DNA from: Lactobacillus corticis | GTDB lineage: Bacteria > Bacillota > Bacilli > Lactobacillales > Lactobacillaceae | Direction: 5' to 3' | Assembly (NCBI RefSeq): GCF_018327645.1 | Contig: NZ_BMAY01000012.1 | Coordinates: 1 to 48,907 of the forward strand | DNA length: 48,907 nt | Shown: piece by piece, positions 15,034-24,505 of the stretch | Layout: the number at the start of each line of letters is the position of its first letter | Numbering within the stretch: the first letter of the stretch is position 1 | Program-made: the position numbers and the translations under genes | Notes under the pieces: model-generated | Databases searched by the model: none | What the model was told of the DNA's origin: nothing | What the model saw: the letters and a program-made list of their open reading frames with translations, nothing else

Positions 15034-16104
15034 TTAGACATTGCGATCACGTTTAAAATACATTAATTCCCAGGTTGCCGGACCTTGGTACTTTTCGACA
15101 ACTTTGCCATCTTCAATTTTTTCTAAAACTGCTTCCCCACTGAAGCGATCATAAGTTGGATCCATGCCTGTTAAACGGAAAATTCTCACTTTAAGCAATG
15201 AAGGCTGGTGCTGCTGATCGCCTAACAAAGAAAAACTCGAAATATCTTCTCGCTCATGATAAGTAATGCGGTAGTGGCCATCGGCGCCTTGGTATTCGTA
15301 AACCAATCTTTGATGATAATGTTTACGCGTCTTATGAGAATAATGGGGATCAAGCTGGCTAAACTGCAAATTGGCGGGATTATCGCAAACTAATTGTTTG
15401 CCCTTAGCCAACATAAAAATTGGAAAATGATGATAGCCATATTTCTTGGTACTGGTAATGTAACTATTAATCGCGGTATAAGGGCCTATTTTAGCTCTTC
15501 CCCAGTACCAGTGGTGCAGGATTGAAATTAACGAAACATTGCCCCAGTTATGGTCATGGTAACCAGTACCACGATAATGTTTTTCCTGACCATTGAGCGT
15601 AATGTCGGCCTCGGTAGTACCTTCAGGAACTGCCGGCAGCCAGGCAAAGTAGCCATCATTGCCATATTTTTGAAATCCCGTTGCCGGACGCCAAGGTTGG
15701 GTCCGACTTTTGAGCGTAATTTTTGCCGTTAATTTACTAGTGCGAACGTAAATCCGGTATTGGTCTAAATCCCCCATAAACTGATTTATCCCCATGCGAA
15801 TATGGCAATGCCTTGGAGAAAAGTAACAATTCTCGGCGTCAAAAAATAAGCGATCACTGACCTGAGTGCCATCAGGATTGGTCAAATTGACCTGCATGCT
15901 GGGATTGAAGCCAGCAGTACCAGCAGTGGGATCCGTCGTAAAAAACGTAATTGTGATGGCAGTTCCGTCGGTCATTTTGGCGTCATAGTACCACCACTCA
16001 AATTCACCTTCCTTGCCACTAGTGCGCAATCCATCCTCCCAAACGGCAACTTGTTGACCTAAGTTTAGTTTTTGATAATTGGTCTCTAAATACGCTTTAG
16101 CCAT
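15034..16104 (-). CDS. CrtC/AttH-like lipocalin-fold protein
   Basis: 356 residues counted from the ATG at 16104, chosen because GAGGGG lies 6 nt upstream; an earlier ATG at 16110 abuts that sequence and cannot use it. Two motifs mark the hydroxyneurosporene synthase (CrtC) / AttH superfamily: EFEWWYYDAKM near residue 37 and GTGYHDHNWGN near residue 183, followed by HHWYWGRAKIG. The fold is two consecutive lipocalin-like barrels. In photosynthetic bacteria members hydrate carotenoids, but no carotenoid genes are near and this organism is unlikely to make them, so the substrate is unknown, perhaps a lipid or isoprenoid. It has no signal peptide. Confidence 0.75.
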   Translation of the reverse strand: MAKAYLETNYQKLNLGQQVAVWEDGLRTSGKEGEFEWWYYDAKMTDGTAITITFFTTDPTAGTAGFNPSMQVNLTNPDGTQVSDRLFFDAENCYFSPRHCHIRMGINQFMGDLDQYRIYVRTSKLTAKITLKSRTQPWRPATGFQKYGNDGYFAWLPAVPEGTTEADITLNGQEKHYRGTGYHDHNWGNVSLISILHHWYWGRAKIGPYTAINSYITSTKKYGYHHFPIFMLAKGKQLVCDNPANLQFSQLDPHYSHKTRKHYHQRLVYEYQGADGHYRITYHEREDISSFSLLGDQQHQPSLLKVRIFRLTGMDPTYDRFSGEAVLEKIEDGKVVEKYQGPATWELMYFKRDRNV

Positions 16105-16273
16105 ACGCATCCCCTCAATCCAAATTACGCTTAGTAAAAACCTAGTCCTATAATTTTATTGTACACTATTAATAAGATAAATGCTCATTTTTCTGTAAGC
16201 CTTTTAATTAGCTCTAAATGTACGACAATAAACGTGGTACAATAACAATAAAATTTTTCAAGGAGGATTTTTA

Positions 16274-16816
16274 ATGGGTATTTACGACTACACCATCCCC
16301 ACTCCTACCGGCAAGCCTTACTCTTTGGCACAGGACAAAGACAAAGTACTCTTAATTGTCAATACGGCGACTGAATGTCGCTTTACCCCGCAATATAAGG
16401 ACTTGGAAAATATTTATGAAAAATACCATAAAGCCGGACTGGAGATTATCGATATTACCTGCAATCAGTTCGCTGGTCAAACACCTGGCGACGATGAGGA
16501 AATCGAAGAATTTTGCAAAGGTGAATATCATACCAAGTTTAACCAAATGAAAAAGTCTGACGTTAATGGCGAACATGAACTGCCCCTTTATACTTATTTA
16601 AAGTCCCAGCGTCCGTTTATCGGTTTTGGCAGCGGACCTGGAGCAATGAGAATGGCAATTATGCTGCGCAAATATGATCCGGATTATCGTCATAACAACA
16701 AGATCAAATGGAATTTCACTAAATTTTTGATTGATCGCAATGGTAACGTAGTTGATCGCTTTGAGCCGAATTTTAAAATGAGCCAAGTTGAAGAAGCGAT
16801 CAAAGAAATTTTATAA
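16274..16816 (+). CDS. Glutathione peroxidase-family thiol peroxidase
   Basis: A 180-residue peroxidase of the Gpx/BsaA type that reduces hydroperoxides with a catalytic cysteine. C35 sits in NTATECRFTPQYKDLE, the catalytic Gln in CNQFAGQTPG (Q69), and the Trp-Asn pair in KWNFTKFLID, completing the family triad. C63 is the other cysteine near the active site. It uses Cys, not selenocysteine. The reductant is probably thioredoxin or another thiol. The start is supported by AAGGAGG upstream, and an extended -10, TGGTACAAT, lies about 30 bp ahead. Its position beside the FLP cluster fits an oxidative-stress role. Confidence 0.93.
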   Translation: MGIYDYTIPTPTGKPYSLAQDKDKVLLIVNTATECRFTPQYKDLENIYEKYHKAGLEIIDITCNQFAGQTPGDDEEIEEFCKGEYHTKFNQMKKSDVNGEHELPLYTYLKSQRPFIGFGSGPGAMRMAIMLRKYDPDYRHNNKIKWNFTKFLIDRNGNVVDRFEPNFKMSQVEEAIKEIL

Positions 16817-16823
16817 AAGTTAT

Positions 16824-16876
16824 AGAACAGAATTTTCAGGGCACGCATCCCGCAAAAGATTCTGTTCTTTCTTTTT
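16824..16876 (+). terminator. Terminator of the peroxidase gene
   Basis: Ten-bp stem AGAACAGAAT (16824-16833) / ATTCTGTTCT (16859-16868), then TTCTTTTT. Between 16877 and 16993 I see nothing further. Confidence 0.85.
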
Positions 16877-16993
16877 GCTTTTGGAACAAATATGGAAAGC
16901 CTATGGAGAGTTTACCTATGCAATTTGGAAGATTTCCATAAACCAAAGGTAAGCAGCAAAACAAAAAAGACTTGGCAGATTAACCAAGACTTT

Positions 16994-17213
16994 TCATGTT
17001 GCAGGTTCAGTACTGTGCTGTTCGAGAATGACTGCTATTTTCTGCATAATATACGCACCCTTAAGATACAAAACATGACCAAAGATCGCCCTCTTGGGTT
17101 GATCAACTACTATTGACAGCCCCTCTGGATATTGAATCCCTTGGAATTTCTGCTTTACGTCCTCAAGCACATATCTGTTGACGGCTATAATTTCCGCTCC
17201 GTTTAAAAATCAT
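16994..17213 (-). pseudogene. Remnant of a Doc/Fic-family toxin gene, frameshifted and truncated
   Basis: The intact ancestor would start at an ATG overlapping the antitoxin stop (ATGA, 17210-17213), as in normal toxin-antitoxin pairs. That frame now stops after 15 codons. The frame reached by removing one T from the run just after the start reads LNGAEIIAVNRYVLEDVK, then YPEGLSIVVDQPKRAIFGH and LYLKGAYIMQKIAVILEQHS, the usual order of the N-terminal half of death-on-curing proteins. It ends at TGA (16994-16996) without the HPFxxGN(K/R) Fic active-site motif. Two lesions, a +1 slip in a T tract and loss of the 3' half, make it inactive. Confidence 0.75.
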
Positions 17214-17455
17214 TCGCCCTTTAGCCGTTCCATTAATTCTTTATTTTCATCAAACAGTTCTTTGATCATTTCCATCGTCTCTGAACTAACAGTTTGTTTT
17301 TTGCGGAAAGTAATAGTTTGTCCATCAGGAGAGAGCGTTTTTTCAAATTCATCTCCGATATTTGCGCCTAAATATTTTTTATCACTTTTCGTTAAACGCA
17401 ATCCAAATGAATTGCCTGTTTTAAACAGTTTGGATTTTCCTTTTAGTTCTTGCAT
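17210..17455 (-). CDS. AbrB/MazE-type antitoxin
   Basis: 81 residues from the ATG at 17455, chosen because GAGGTGG lies just upstream. The first 45 residues form a SpoVT-AbrB swapped-hairpin DNA-binding domain (KLFKTGNSFGLRLTKSDKKYLG, shown in part). The charged C-terminal tail (EMIKELFDENKELMERLKGE) is the typical toxin-binding segment. It directly precedes a broken doc gene and so is an orphan antitoxin that may still bind its own operator (inverted repeat at 17483-17499). Confidence 0.85.
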   Translation of the reverse strand: MQELKGKSKLFKTGNSFGLRLTKSDKKYLGANIGDEFEKTLSPDGQTITFRKKQTVSSETMEMIKELFDENKELMERLKGE

Positions 17456-17482
17456 GTTTTCCACCTCGTAATTACATTATGC

Positions 17483-17512
17483 TTGGTCGTGATTACCAAA
17501 TTCAACTATTAA
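17483..17512 (-). promoter_or_regulatory. Promoter and operator of the antitoxin gene
   Basis: The inverted repeat TTGGT (17483-17487) N7 ACCAA (17495-17499) lies between a minus-strand TTGAAT (-35) and CATAAT (-10) spaced 18 bp. This is the expected layout for autorepression by the AbrB-type antitoxin. Confidence 0.5.
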
Positions 17513-17568
17513 CAGTCATAATTCTATTATTCCAAGTCCACTGCCCTGGCACAAAAAATGTGTCTATT

Positions 17569-17585
17569 GACAAGTCTAACTTGTC
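17569..17585. repeat. Inverted repeat GACAAGT-CTA-ACTTGTC
   Basis: A perfect 7-bp inverted repeat preceded by TT, so the left arm reads TTGACA, a -35-like sequence. Downstream, GAGGGGG (about 17611-17617) precedes an ATG at 17626 that opens a 15-codon frame ending inside the terminator at 17642-17672. It could be an operator or the leader of a very short peptide, and no product is recognised. Confidence 0.45.
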
Positions 17586-17641
17586 CGTTGTTTCTTTAAA
17601 TGAAAAGTTAGAGGGGGTGCAAGTTATGTTTGTCTGCCTTC

Positions 17642-17672
17642 AAAAAAGGCGCCCCCTGCGGGCGCCTTTTTA
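17642..17672. terminator. Bidirectional terminator after the EIIC gene
   Basis: GGCGCCC (17648-17654) / GGGCGCC (17660-17666) is a perfect stem flanked by A6 and T5, just past the stop of the minus-strand EIIC gene. Confidence 0.9.
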
Positions 17673-17682
17673 GTAGACAATA

Positions 17683-19017
17683 TTATTTATCATTAACAAC
17701 TGCATTTTGTTCCTTTTCATATAGCATATTGTCATAGCTCCGAGCGAACGGAAGGTAAACAAAGAATGAAACAACAAGTATTATGGCTTGCCAAATTGCG
17801 ACTTTCCATCCTCCAATTAAGAAACCTGATACAATTGGCGGTGTTGTCCATGGAACTTGTACACCGTTTAGATAAGGTAAAATACCGGCCTTAATCAAGA
17901 GATAAGTAGAGCCTGCCGACAATGGTGGCATTATAAAGAATGGTAATGCCAATAGAGGGTTCATCACAATAGGAATACCAAATAAAACTGGCTCATTGAT
18001 ATTAAAGATTCCTGGGATTAAGGCTAGCTTACCAATGCTCTTCATTTGTTGAGACTTGGCAAAAAAGCACATGAATACTACCAATCCAATTGTCATCCCT
18101 GCACCAGTAACAGTTGAGAACTGGTCAAATAACCCTTGAATTACAATATGGCCACCGTGAGCACCATCAACGTAACCCATTTTTTTGAAAATAGCTGCAT
18201 TTTCTAACGCATTTGCACTCAAAATAGGTCCCGCAATACCACCTACCAAAGTAGAGCCATGGACACCAAAGAACCAGAAGAATGGTACCAACAATGTCAA
18301 CAGCAAGATCCCTCCGAATGAATCAGTTACACCTTGTAGTGGAGTTTGAATTGTTGAATAGATCCATTGGGTCATTGTGGTGTGAGCAACTTTTTCAAAG
18401 AAAATGTATACTAAAAGCCACCAACAGGTTAAGACAGCAGAAGGAATCAAGGCGATAAAAGAGTTAGCAACTGCTGGTGGAACTTGATCAGGTAACTTAA
18501 TAGTAATCTTATGAGTTACAAACCATGAATAAATCCAACCGGTAAAAAGGCCAACAATAATAGCAGCAATCATACCTTGGCCACCAAGCCAAGTTCTATC
18601 AATAAATCCTTGTAATAAAGTAGGTGCTTGGCTAGCTGAAATTACTGTTTTACTACCATTCATTACGGCAGTCGTCGGATTCATAATAATCAAAAAGCCA
18701 ACAAAGGCTGTCATTCCTGCCGGTAGTCCCTCTACACCATCATTTTTTGCCCAAGTATTAGCGATACCAATAACAGCAAACACAGCTACTATTCCAAATG
18801 ATGCATTATATGCTTGATTCCAATATTGGGTCAAGCCAGTTGCTGTCATCCAATTAGCAACTGCTGGAATTGGAAATGAAGCAAGGAGCAAGAAAACCGA
18901 TCCTACCATAATAAATGGTAATGAAAGGACCATACCATCCTTCAAGGCAACAATAGGCCTTGTATTTACAAATTTCATGATAGGAGGCAGTATTTTTGTG
19001 TTTATGAAGTTTTGCAT
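17683..19017 (-). CDS. PTS cellobiose/beta-glucoside-type EIIC permease (Lac family)
   Basis: A 444-residue membrane permease of the lactose/cellobiose PTS family that imports a beta-glucoside and phosphorylates it together with separate EIIA and EIIB proteins, none of which are encoded in this window. About ten hydrophobic segments are seen. The N-terminal NTRPIVALKDGMVLSLPFIMVGS and the central FNINEPVLFGIPIVMNP motif are diagnostic. I start it at the ATG at 19017 with GAGGGGAG upstream; the longer frame to 19098 lacks a binding site. Promoter and cre lie directly upstream. It is divergent from the RpiR regulator and the GH1 gene, with which it forms one sugar locus. Confidence 0.92.
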   Translation of the reverse strand: MQNFINTKILPPIMKFVNTRPIVALKDGMVLSLPFIMVGSVFLLLASFPIPAVANWMTATGLTQYWNQAYNASFGIVAVFAVIGIANTWAKNDGVEGLPAGMTAFVGFLIIMNPTTAVMNGSKTVISASQAPTLLQGFIDRTWLGGQGMIAAIIVGLFTGWIYSWFVTHKITIKLPDQVPPAVANSFIALIPSAVLTCWWLLVYIFFEKVAHTTMTQWIYSTIQTPLQGVTDSFGGILLLTLLVPFFWFFGVHGSTLVGGIAGPILSANALENAAIFKKMGYVDGAHGGHIVIQGLFDQFSTVTGAGMTIGLVVFMCFFAKSQQMKSIGKLALIPGIFNINEPVLFGIPIVMNPLLALPFFIMPPLSAGSTYLLIKAGILPYLNGVQVPWTTPPIVSGFLIGGWKVAIWQAIILVVSFFVYLPFARSYDNMLYEKEQNAVVNDK

Positions 19018-19057
19018 TTTTTTCTCCCCTCTAACCTTTACATCCTTTTCAACTACA

Positions 19058-19086
19058 ATTTTATGTAAGCGATTTCTTATAATCAA
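19058..19086 (-). promoter_or_regulatory. EIIC promoter with a cre site in its spacer
   Basis: Minus-strand TTGATT (19081-19086), 17-bp spacer and TAAAAT (19058-19063). The spacer holds TGTAAGCGATTTCT (19064-19077 on the plus strand), which fits the cre pattern WTGNAANCGNWNNCW. CcpA bound here would block the promoter, so carbon catabolite repression is inferred. Confidence 0.65.
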
Positions 19087-19130
19087 TAGTTTTAACATCC
19101 TTAGGTATGTAAGTTTTTTTTAGCTCAATA

Positions 19131-19155
19131 TTTCATAGATGAAACACTATGTTCC
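19131..19155. promoter_or_regulatory. Overlapping inverted repeats, candidate RpiR operator
   Basis: TTTCATAGATGAAA (19131-19144) and GAAACA-CTA-TGTTCC (19141-19155) overlap in the intergenic region between the divergent EIIC and RpiR genes. Assignment to RpiR rests only on position. Confidence 0.4.
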
Positions 19156-19211
19156 AAAAATAATTAGAGTATGATAACCTATCCTTAATAGATATCTATG
19201 GAGATTTAAGT

Positions 19212-19943
19212 ATGGCATTTTTTGGATTTAAGAATTTATCATCACTTTCTGACGTCGACATGACAATTTATCGCTACGTCACTCAAAATGTGAATGAAGT
19301 TGTATATATGCGCGTCCGCGATATTGCAACTAACGCAAACGTTTCTAGTTCATCGGTAATGCGTTTTATTCATAAAATAGGATTTAATAGATTCCCAGAA
19401 TTTAAAGCCTATCTAAAAAATACCAATCTACATACAGACACTAGTTCACTATCATTCAAATTTGTGGATGAGAACAGCTTTCCTAAAGACATTGAAAGTC
19501 GTCTTATTGTAGTAGCTAATGAAATTTATCAAAGTGATAATGTGACAACTTTGGGAATGGGTGAATCTGGATTTTTAGCTGAGTATGCCGCTAGAAGATT
19601 GGCTTCTCTGGGAATCAACACTACTCCCGTTTCCGATCCTTTTTATCCTTTAAGTTCGAAATTAAAAAATACCACAAATGATATACTATTATGCTTTTCC
19701 GTTTCAGGTAACTCTGTTGAATTAATTGAGCTAATAAATGACTTTGTAAATAATGAGGATGTAACTATTATCTGTATTACAAGTGACGAGAAAAGTTCCA
19801 TTGCTAAAATGAGTCGCTATGTGTTGCCTTACTACGAAGAGACTCATAGATTAGTTAATGGAAATGATCTATCCTCACAAGTTCCTGTAATGTACATAAT
19901 TGAAAAAATTGATAGTATTTTGGAAAGCATGTTGTCAAATTAA
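19212..19943 (+). CDS. RpiR-family (MurR/RpiR) sugar-phosphate-sensing regulator
   Basis: 243 residues: an N-terminal HTH_6 domain (about 1-75, with MRVRDIATNANVSSSSVMRFIHKIGF, shown in part) and a C-terminal SIS sugar-phosphate-binding domain (about 100-235, with GMGESG and CFSVSGNSVELIEL). Members sense phosphosugars and control adjacent catabolic genes. It lies between a divergent PTS EIIC gene and a downstream GH1 gene, so it probably responds to a phosphorylated beta-glucoside or its product. The start is supported by GGAG eight bases upstream. Confidence 0.9.
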   Translation: MAFFGFKNLSSLSDVDMTIYRYVTQNVNEVVYMRVRDIATNANVSSSSVMRFIHKIGFNRFPEFKAYLKNTNLHTDTSSLSFKFVDENSFPKDIESRLIVVANEIYQSDNVTTLGMGESGFLAEYAARRLASLGINTTPVSDPFYPLSSKLKNTTNDILLCFSVSGNSVELIELINDFVNNEDVTIICITSDEKSSIAKMSRYVLPYYEETHRLVNGNDLSSQVPVMYIIEKIDSILESMLSN

Positions 19944-20051
19944 TGGAACACTGCGTTTCAGGATTGATAATCCAACCTTTTTTACTGTCCTATGCCAAAA
20001 GCTCCTCTATTACTGTAATCTACCATTTAATTACCATATAATCTTGGTTAA

Positions 20052-21503
<1,452 letters not shown>

Positions 21504-21553
21504 TAAAAAAATCTCGCTTACACCTAAATCTATTTCAAAGAAATTTTGTAAAG

Positions 21554-21581
21554 AAGACGCCTCCCGCAGGCGTCTTTTTTA
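21554..21581 (+). terminator. Terminator of the GH1 gene
   Basis: AAGACGCCT (21554-21562) / AGGCGTCTT (21568-21576), loop CCCGC, then TTTT. Confidence 0.9.
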
Positions 21582-21688
21582 GTGAACCATACTCCCTGCT
21601 TATCTTTAACGATAAGTTCTTGGTATTGGAAGCCACTTGTAATAACTTTTATGCTTAAGATGAACAGTTTTATAGAAAGGATTTTGCT

Positions 21689-22693
21689 ATGAAATATACA
21701 ACTTTAGGCAATACCGACCTCAAGGTCTCGCCGCTTGCCGTTGGCTGCATGAGTTTTGGACAACCGGGCTCTATGCATGATTGGACCTTAAACTACCAAG
21801 ATTCCAAAACTGCCATCGAACACGCACTCGACTTAGGACTAAACTTTTTCGATACGGCAAATGTTTACTCGAAAGGTACCAGCGAAGAGTATTTAGGTCG
21901 GGCATTGAAAGACGCAAAAGTAGATCGCTCTAAGGTAGTTATTGCATCGAAGGTTTACTTTAACCCTGGCCGGCTCTCAAAAGCAGCCATTAACCGGGAA
22001 ATTGAAGGCACGCTCAAGCGGCTAGGAACAGACTACTTAGACCTATATATAATTCACCGCTTCGATTATGATACGCCAATTGAGGAAACCATGACGGCTT
22101 TAAATGATTTGGTAAAAGCAGGAAAAGTCCGGGCTATCGGTGCTTCTGCCATGTATGGCTATCAATTCCACAATATGCAGGTTTTTGCCCAAGAAAATGG
22201 TTTAGCTCAATTTCAAACCATGGAAAACCACTACAATTTACTCTATCGTGAAGATGAACGAGAATTAATTCCGATCTGCAAACAATATCATGTTTCTTTG
22301 ATGCCTTATAGTCCTTTAGCAGGAGGTCACCTAGCCCATTTAGGTTGGACCGTCAATACCAAGCGCAGCCAAACCGACCGCGTAATTCGGGGAAAGTATG
22401 ACCGAATGGAAGATGCTGATTATCCAATTGTTGAACGCGTCCATGAAATTAGTGAAAAGCATCATACCACTATGGCAGCAGTAGCCTTAGCTTGGCAATG
22501 GGCTAAAGGGGTAACTGCCCCGATTATCGGAACCAGCAAGCCTCACCACTTGGACGACGCCGTAAGTGCGCTTGACGTCCAGCTCTCACCAGATGAAATC
22601 ACTTATCTTGAAGAATTGTACCAACCACATCCAATTGTTGGCGCAATTAAAAGCAACCCGCCCCAAGGGACGGTTCTCTTAGATAAAAAATAA
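21689..22693 (+). CDS. Aldo/keto reductase
   Basis: A 334-residue NADPH-dependent oxidoreductase of the AKR superfamily. The catalytic tetrad is visible: D55 and Y60 in FFDTANVYSKG, K88 in IASKVYF and H123 in YIIHRFDYDTP. The pyridine-nucleotide loop is near the C-terminus (PIIGTSKPHHLDDAV). It belongs to the non-classical bacterial group of general carbonyl reductases, and the substrate cannot be predicted. AGAAAGG precedes the ATG. It stands alone between two terminators. Confidence 0.93.
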   Translation: MKYTTLGNTDLKVSPLAVGCMSFGQPGSMHDWTLNYQDSKTAIEHALDLGLNFFDTANVYSKGTSEEYLGRALKDAKVDRSKVVIASKVYFNPGRLSKAAINREIEGTLKRLGTDYLDLYIIHRFDYDTPIEETMTALNDLVKAGKVRAIGASAMYGYQFHNMQVFAQENGLAQFQTMENHYNLLYREDERELIPICKQYHVSLMPYSPLAGGHLAHLGWTVNTKRSQTDRVIRGKYDRMEDADYPIVERVHEISEKHHTTMAAVALAWQWAKGVTAPIIGTSKPHHLDDAVSALDVQLSPDEITYLEELYQPHPIVGAIKSNPPQGTVLLDKK

Positions 22694-22695
22694 GC

Positions 22696-22730
22696 AAAAA
22701 GGCAGCTCACTCATGTGAACTGCTTTTTTT
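22696..22730. terminator. Bidirectional terminator between convergent genes
   Basis: GCAGCTCAC (22702-22710) pairs with GTGAACTGC (22715-22723), flanked by A5 and T7. It serves the reductase and the PepSY lipoprotein genes. Confidence 0.88.
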
Positions 22731-23322
22731 AATCATCATATTCTTTTTTCAAGACCTTGCCAGTTTGAGCGTCCAAGCTAATTTCTGTTTCTTGATGGTT
22801 GTGACTCAGCTTGACTTCCCACTTTAGCGTGCCATTGTCATTTTCCAAATCAGCTGATTTTACTACACCGCTTGCTTGAGTTTTAGCTTTTGCAAACGCC
22901 GTTTTAAGTGAAATGACCTTGGCTGGATTAATGGCATCGGCTTTCCAGTTAAGTTCATCGTTAAGCTCGCGATTCTTTCTGATTAATTTGCCGCTTTGAT
23001 CAAAAACTAAAGTGTATTCGTGCTTCTGATCTTGTCCTTCTACTTCAACCTGTGTGCCACCATATTCTTCTTCCCAGCTAAAAGCTGTGATTACGGCCTT
23101 AGGATGATCAGCTTTAAATTTTGCAATTGCTTGGTCAAATAATTTATCAGCTGAAATAGCCTTAGCTCTAGTCGAAGATGATTGGCTGCTAGATTTTTTA
23201 CTAGACTGAACTGATGTACTTTGACTGCTTGTTTTTTGACTTGCCGAGTTTTCTTGTTGGTTTTGACACCCGGTTAAGATGAGACCGCCTAATAAGACGG
23301 TTGTAAGCCATAATTTACGCAT
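22729..23322 (-). CDS. PepSY-domain lipoprotein
   Basis: A 197-residue exported lipoprotein. The signal peptide ends in the lipobox LTGC (C19). A Ser/Gln/Lys linker of about 35 residues follows, and two PepSY-type repeats fill the rest (about 58-120 and 130-197, with VFDQSGKLIRKN and LDAQTGKVLKKEYDD). PepSY domains are often seen in cell-surface proteins and are thought to inhibit peptidases or act as sensors, so the exact role is unknown. AGGAGG-like sequence precedes the ATG. Single-gene unit. Confidence 0.88.
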   Translation of the reverse strand: MRKLWLTTVLLGGLILTGCQNQQENSASQKTSSQSTSVQSSKKSSSQSSSTRAKAISADKLFDQAIAKFKADHPKAVITAFSWEEEYGGTQVEVEGQDQKHEYTLVFDQSGKLIRKNRELNDELNWKADAINPAKVISLKTAFAKAKTQASGVVKSADLENDNGTLKWEVKLSHNHQETEISLDAQTGKVLKKEYDD

Positions 23323-23440
23323 TACCCTTCCTCCTATTTGGCTATAATTTGTATATTTTTCTTTATATGATTATAATAACTTAATTGGTCCGCAATTTCC
23401 ACTTTATGTGAAATATTTGTTCGCAATTTTAACAAAATTT

Positions 23441-23481
23441 AAAAAGGCCAAAAGTCACAACTGACTTTTGGTCTTTTGGTT
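23441..23481. repeat. Hairpin terminator, first copy of a 40-bp near-identical repeat
   Basis: A long stem (GGCCAAAAGTCA / TGACTTTTGGTC, 23446-23473) ends the LysR gene on the minus strand. The same 40-bp sequence with one difference in the loop recurs at 25969-26008. The two copies are direct repeats bracketing the LysR-flavoprotein pair. Confidence 0.85.
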
Positions 23482-24391
23482 AATCAATATTTTTCAGACT
23501 AGCAATAAACTTTTTTAAAGCTAGTGAATCATCATCCTTACGGTAAATCAGTTGCATAGTATATGTTTGATCGATCTTTTCCGATGCCAATGATTTAAAA
23601 ACTATATTATCGTCTGGAGCCAAAAATTTTTCTGCCAATCCTTTAGTAATATACGCAAGACCATGGTTTAATGAGCAATTAAACATCAATTGTTCTATTG
23701 AAGAAACTCTCTTAATATGAAATGAACTCCATTGTTTTCCCAAAGTTTCTAAGAAAGTATCCCTCATGAAATCACTTGTCTCAACACTATAATAAAGCAA
23801 TCTCTGACCAACTAAATCACTTTCGGTAATTATCTCTTTCTCTGCAAGTGGATTTTGTTTGCTTATCCCTAACACCATTTCATTTTGATAAACATTCACA
23901 AAATTATATAAATTGCGATTGATAAAACGATACTTACCATACTGATTTATATAGCCACAATCTAACCTATGCAAAGATAAATCAGCCAGGATATGCTCAA
24001 CTGATTCCTCAACCGTTGTAAACGATATCTCTGGTTTGAGTTTACTAGCTTGATAATGTAAAATCTCATCTCGCATTAAAACCCCGTCAAATATTGAAAA
24101 ATAGCCAATTTTCAAATTTTCTTTTTGTTTATTTTCGATGTCTTGTGCAACATAAATAGCATCATCCATGACATCGAGATATTCTTCAGCTCTTTTAGCA
24201 AAGTATTCACCACTGGGTGTTAATTTGATCCGATTTGCCCCACGTTCAAAAAGTTTTAAACCAATTTCATTTTCAAGACGTTTTACCAGTCTCGAAACAG
24301 CACGTTGGCTAACATAATTTTGGTCTGCCACACGATCAAAACTACCTTCTTGTGCAACTTGAATAAAAATTCTTAATTGATTTGAATCCAT
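23480..24391 (-). CDS. LysR-family transcriptional regulator
   Basis: 303 residues: an N-terminal winged helix-turn-helix (about 1-60, with DQNYVSQRAVSRLVKRLENEIGLKLFER, shown in part) and a periplasmic-binding-protein-like effector domain (about 90-300). It is divergent from a fumarate-reductase-like flavoprotein gene with a 114-bp shared control region that carries a 9-bp inverted repeat, the standard layout for a LysR protein and its single target. The effector is unknown and is perhaps the flavoprotein's substrate. Confidence 0.92.
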   Translation of the reverse strand: MDSNQLRIFIQVAQEGSFDRVADQNYVSQRAVSRLVKRLENEIGLKLFERGANRIKLTPSGEYFAKRAEEYLDVMDDAIYVAQDIENKQKENLKIGYFSIFDGVLMRDEILHYQASKLKPEISFTTVEESVEHILADLSLHRLDCGYINQYGKYRFINRNLYNFVNVYQNEMVLGISKQNPLAEKEIITESDLVGQRLLYYSVETSDFMRDTFLETLGKQWSSFHIKRVSSIEQLMFNCSLNHGLAYITKGLAEKFLAPDDNIVFKSLASEKIDQTYTMQLIYRKDDDSLALKKFIASLKNID

Positions 24392-24423
24392 TACCCGTAC
24401 CTTAATGTTCTACTGCTGACCAC

Positions 24424-24471
24424 TTTACACATACATTCTACCGTGAAACCGTTTTAAAATAAATGTGTAAA
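24424..24471. promoter_or_regulatory. Widely spaced inverted repeat, candidate LysR operator
   Basis: TTTACACAT (24424-24432) and ATGTGTAAA (24463-24471) are perfect inverted copies whose centres lie 39 bp apart. The spacer holds TGAAACCGTTTTAA, which differs from a cre consensus at one key position. They lie between the divergent LysR and flavoprotein genes. Confidence 0.5.
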
Positions 24472-24505
24472 TGATAACAAACTATTTAGGAAGCAGGTAT
24501 ATTTC

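Noticed and set aside
15034..16104. Carotenoid 1,2-hydratase activity for the CrtC-like protein
   Set aside because: Only the fold motifs support it; no carotenoid synthesis genes are nearby and the family has wider functions.
16892..17116. 74-codon plus-strand frame
   Set aside because: It lies antisense to the doc remnant, lacks a ribosome binding site and resembles no known protein.
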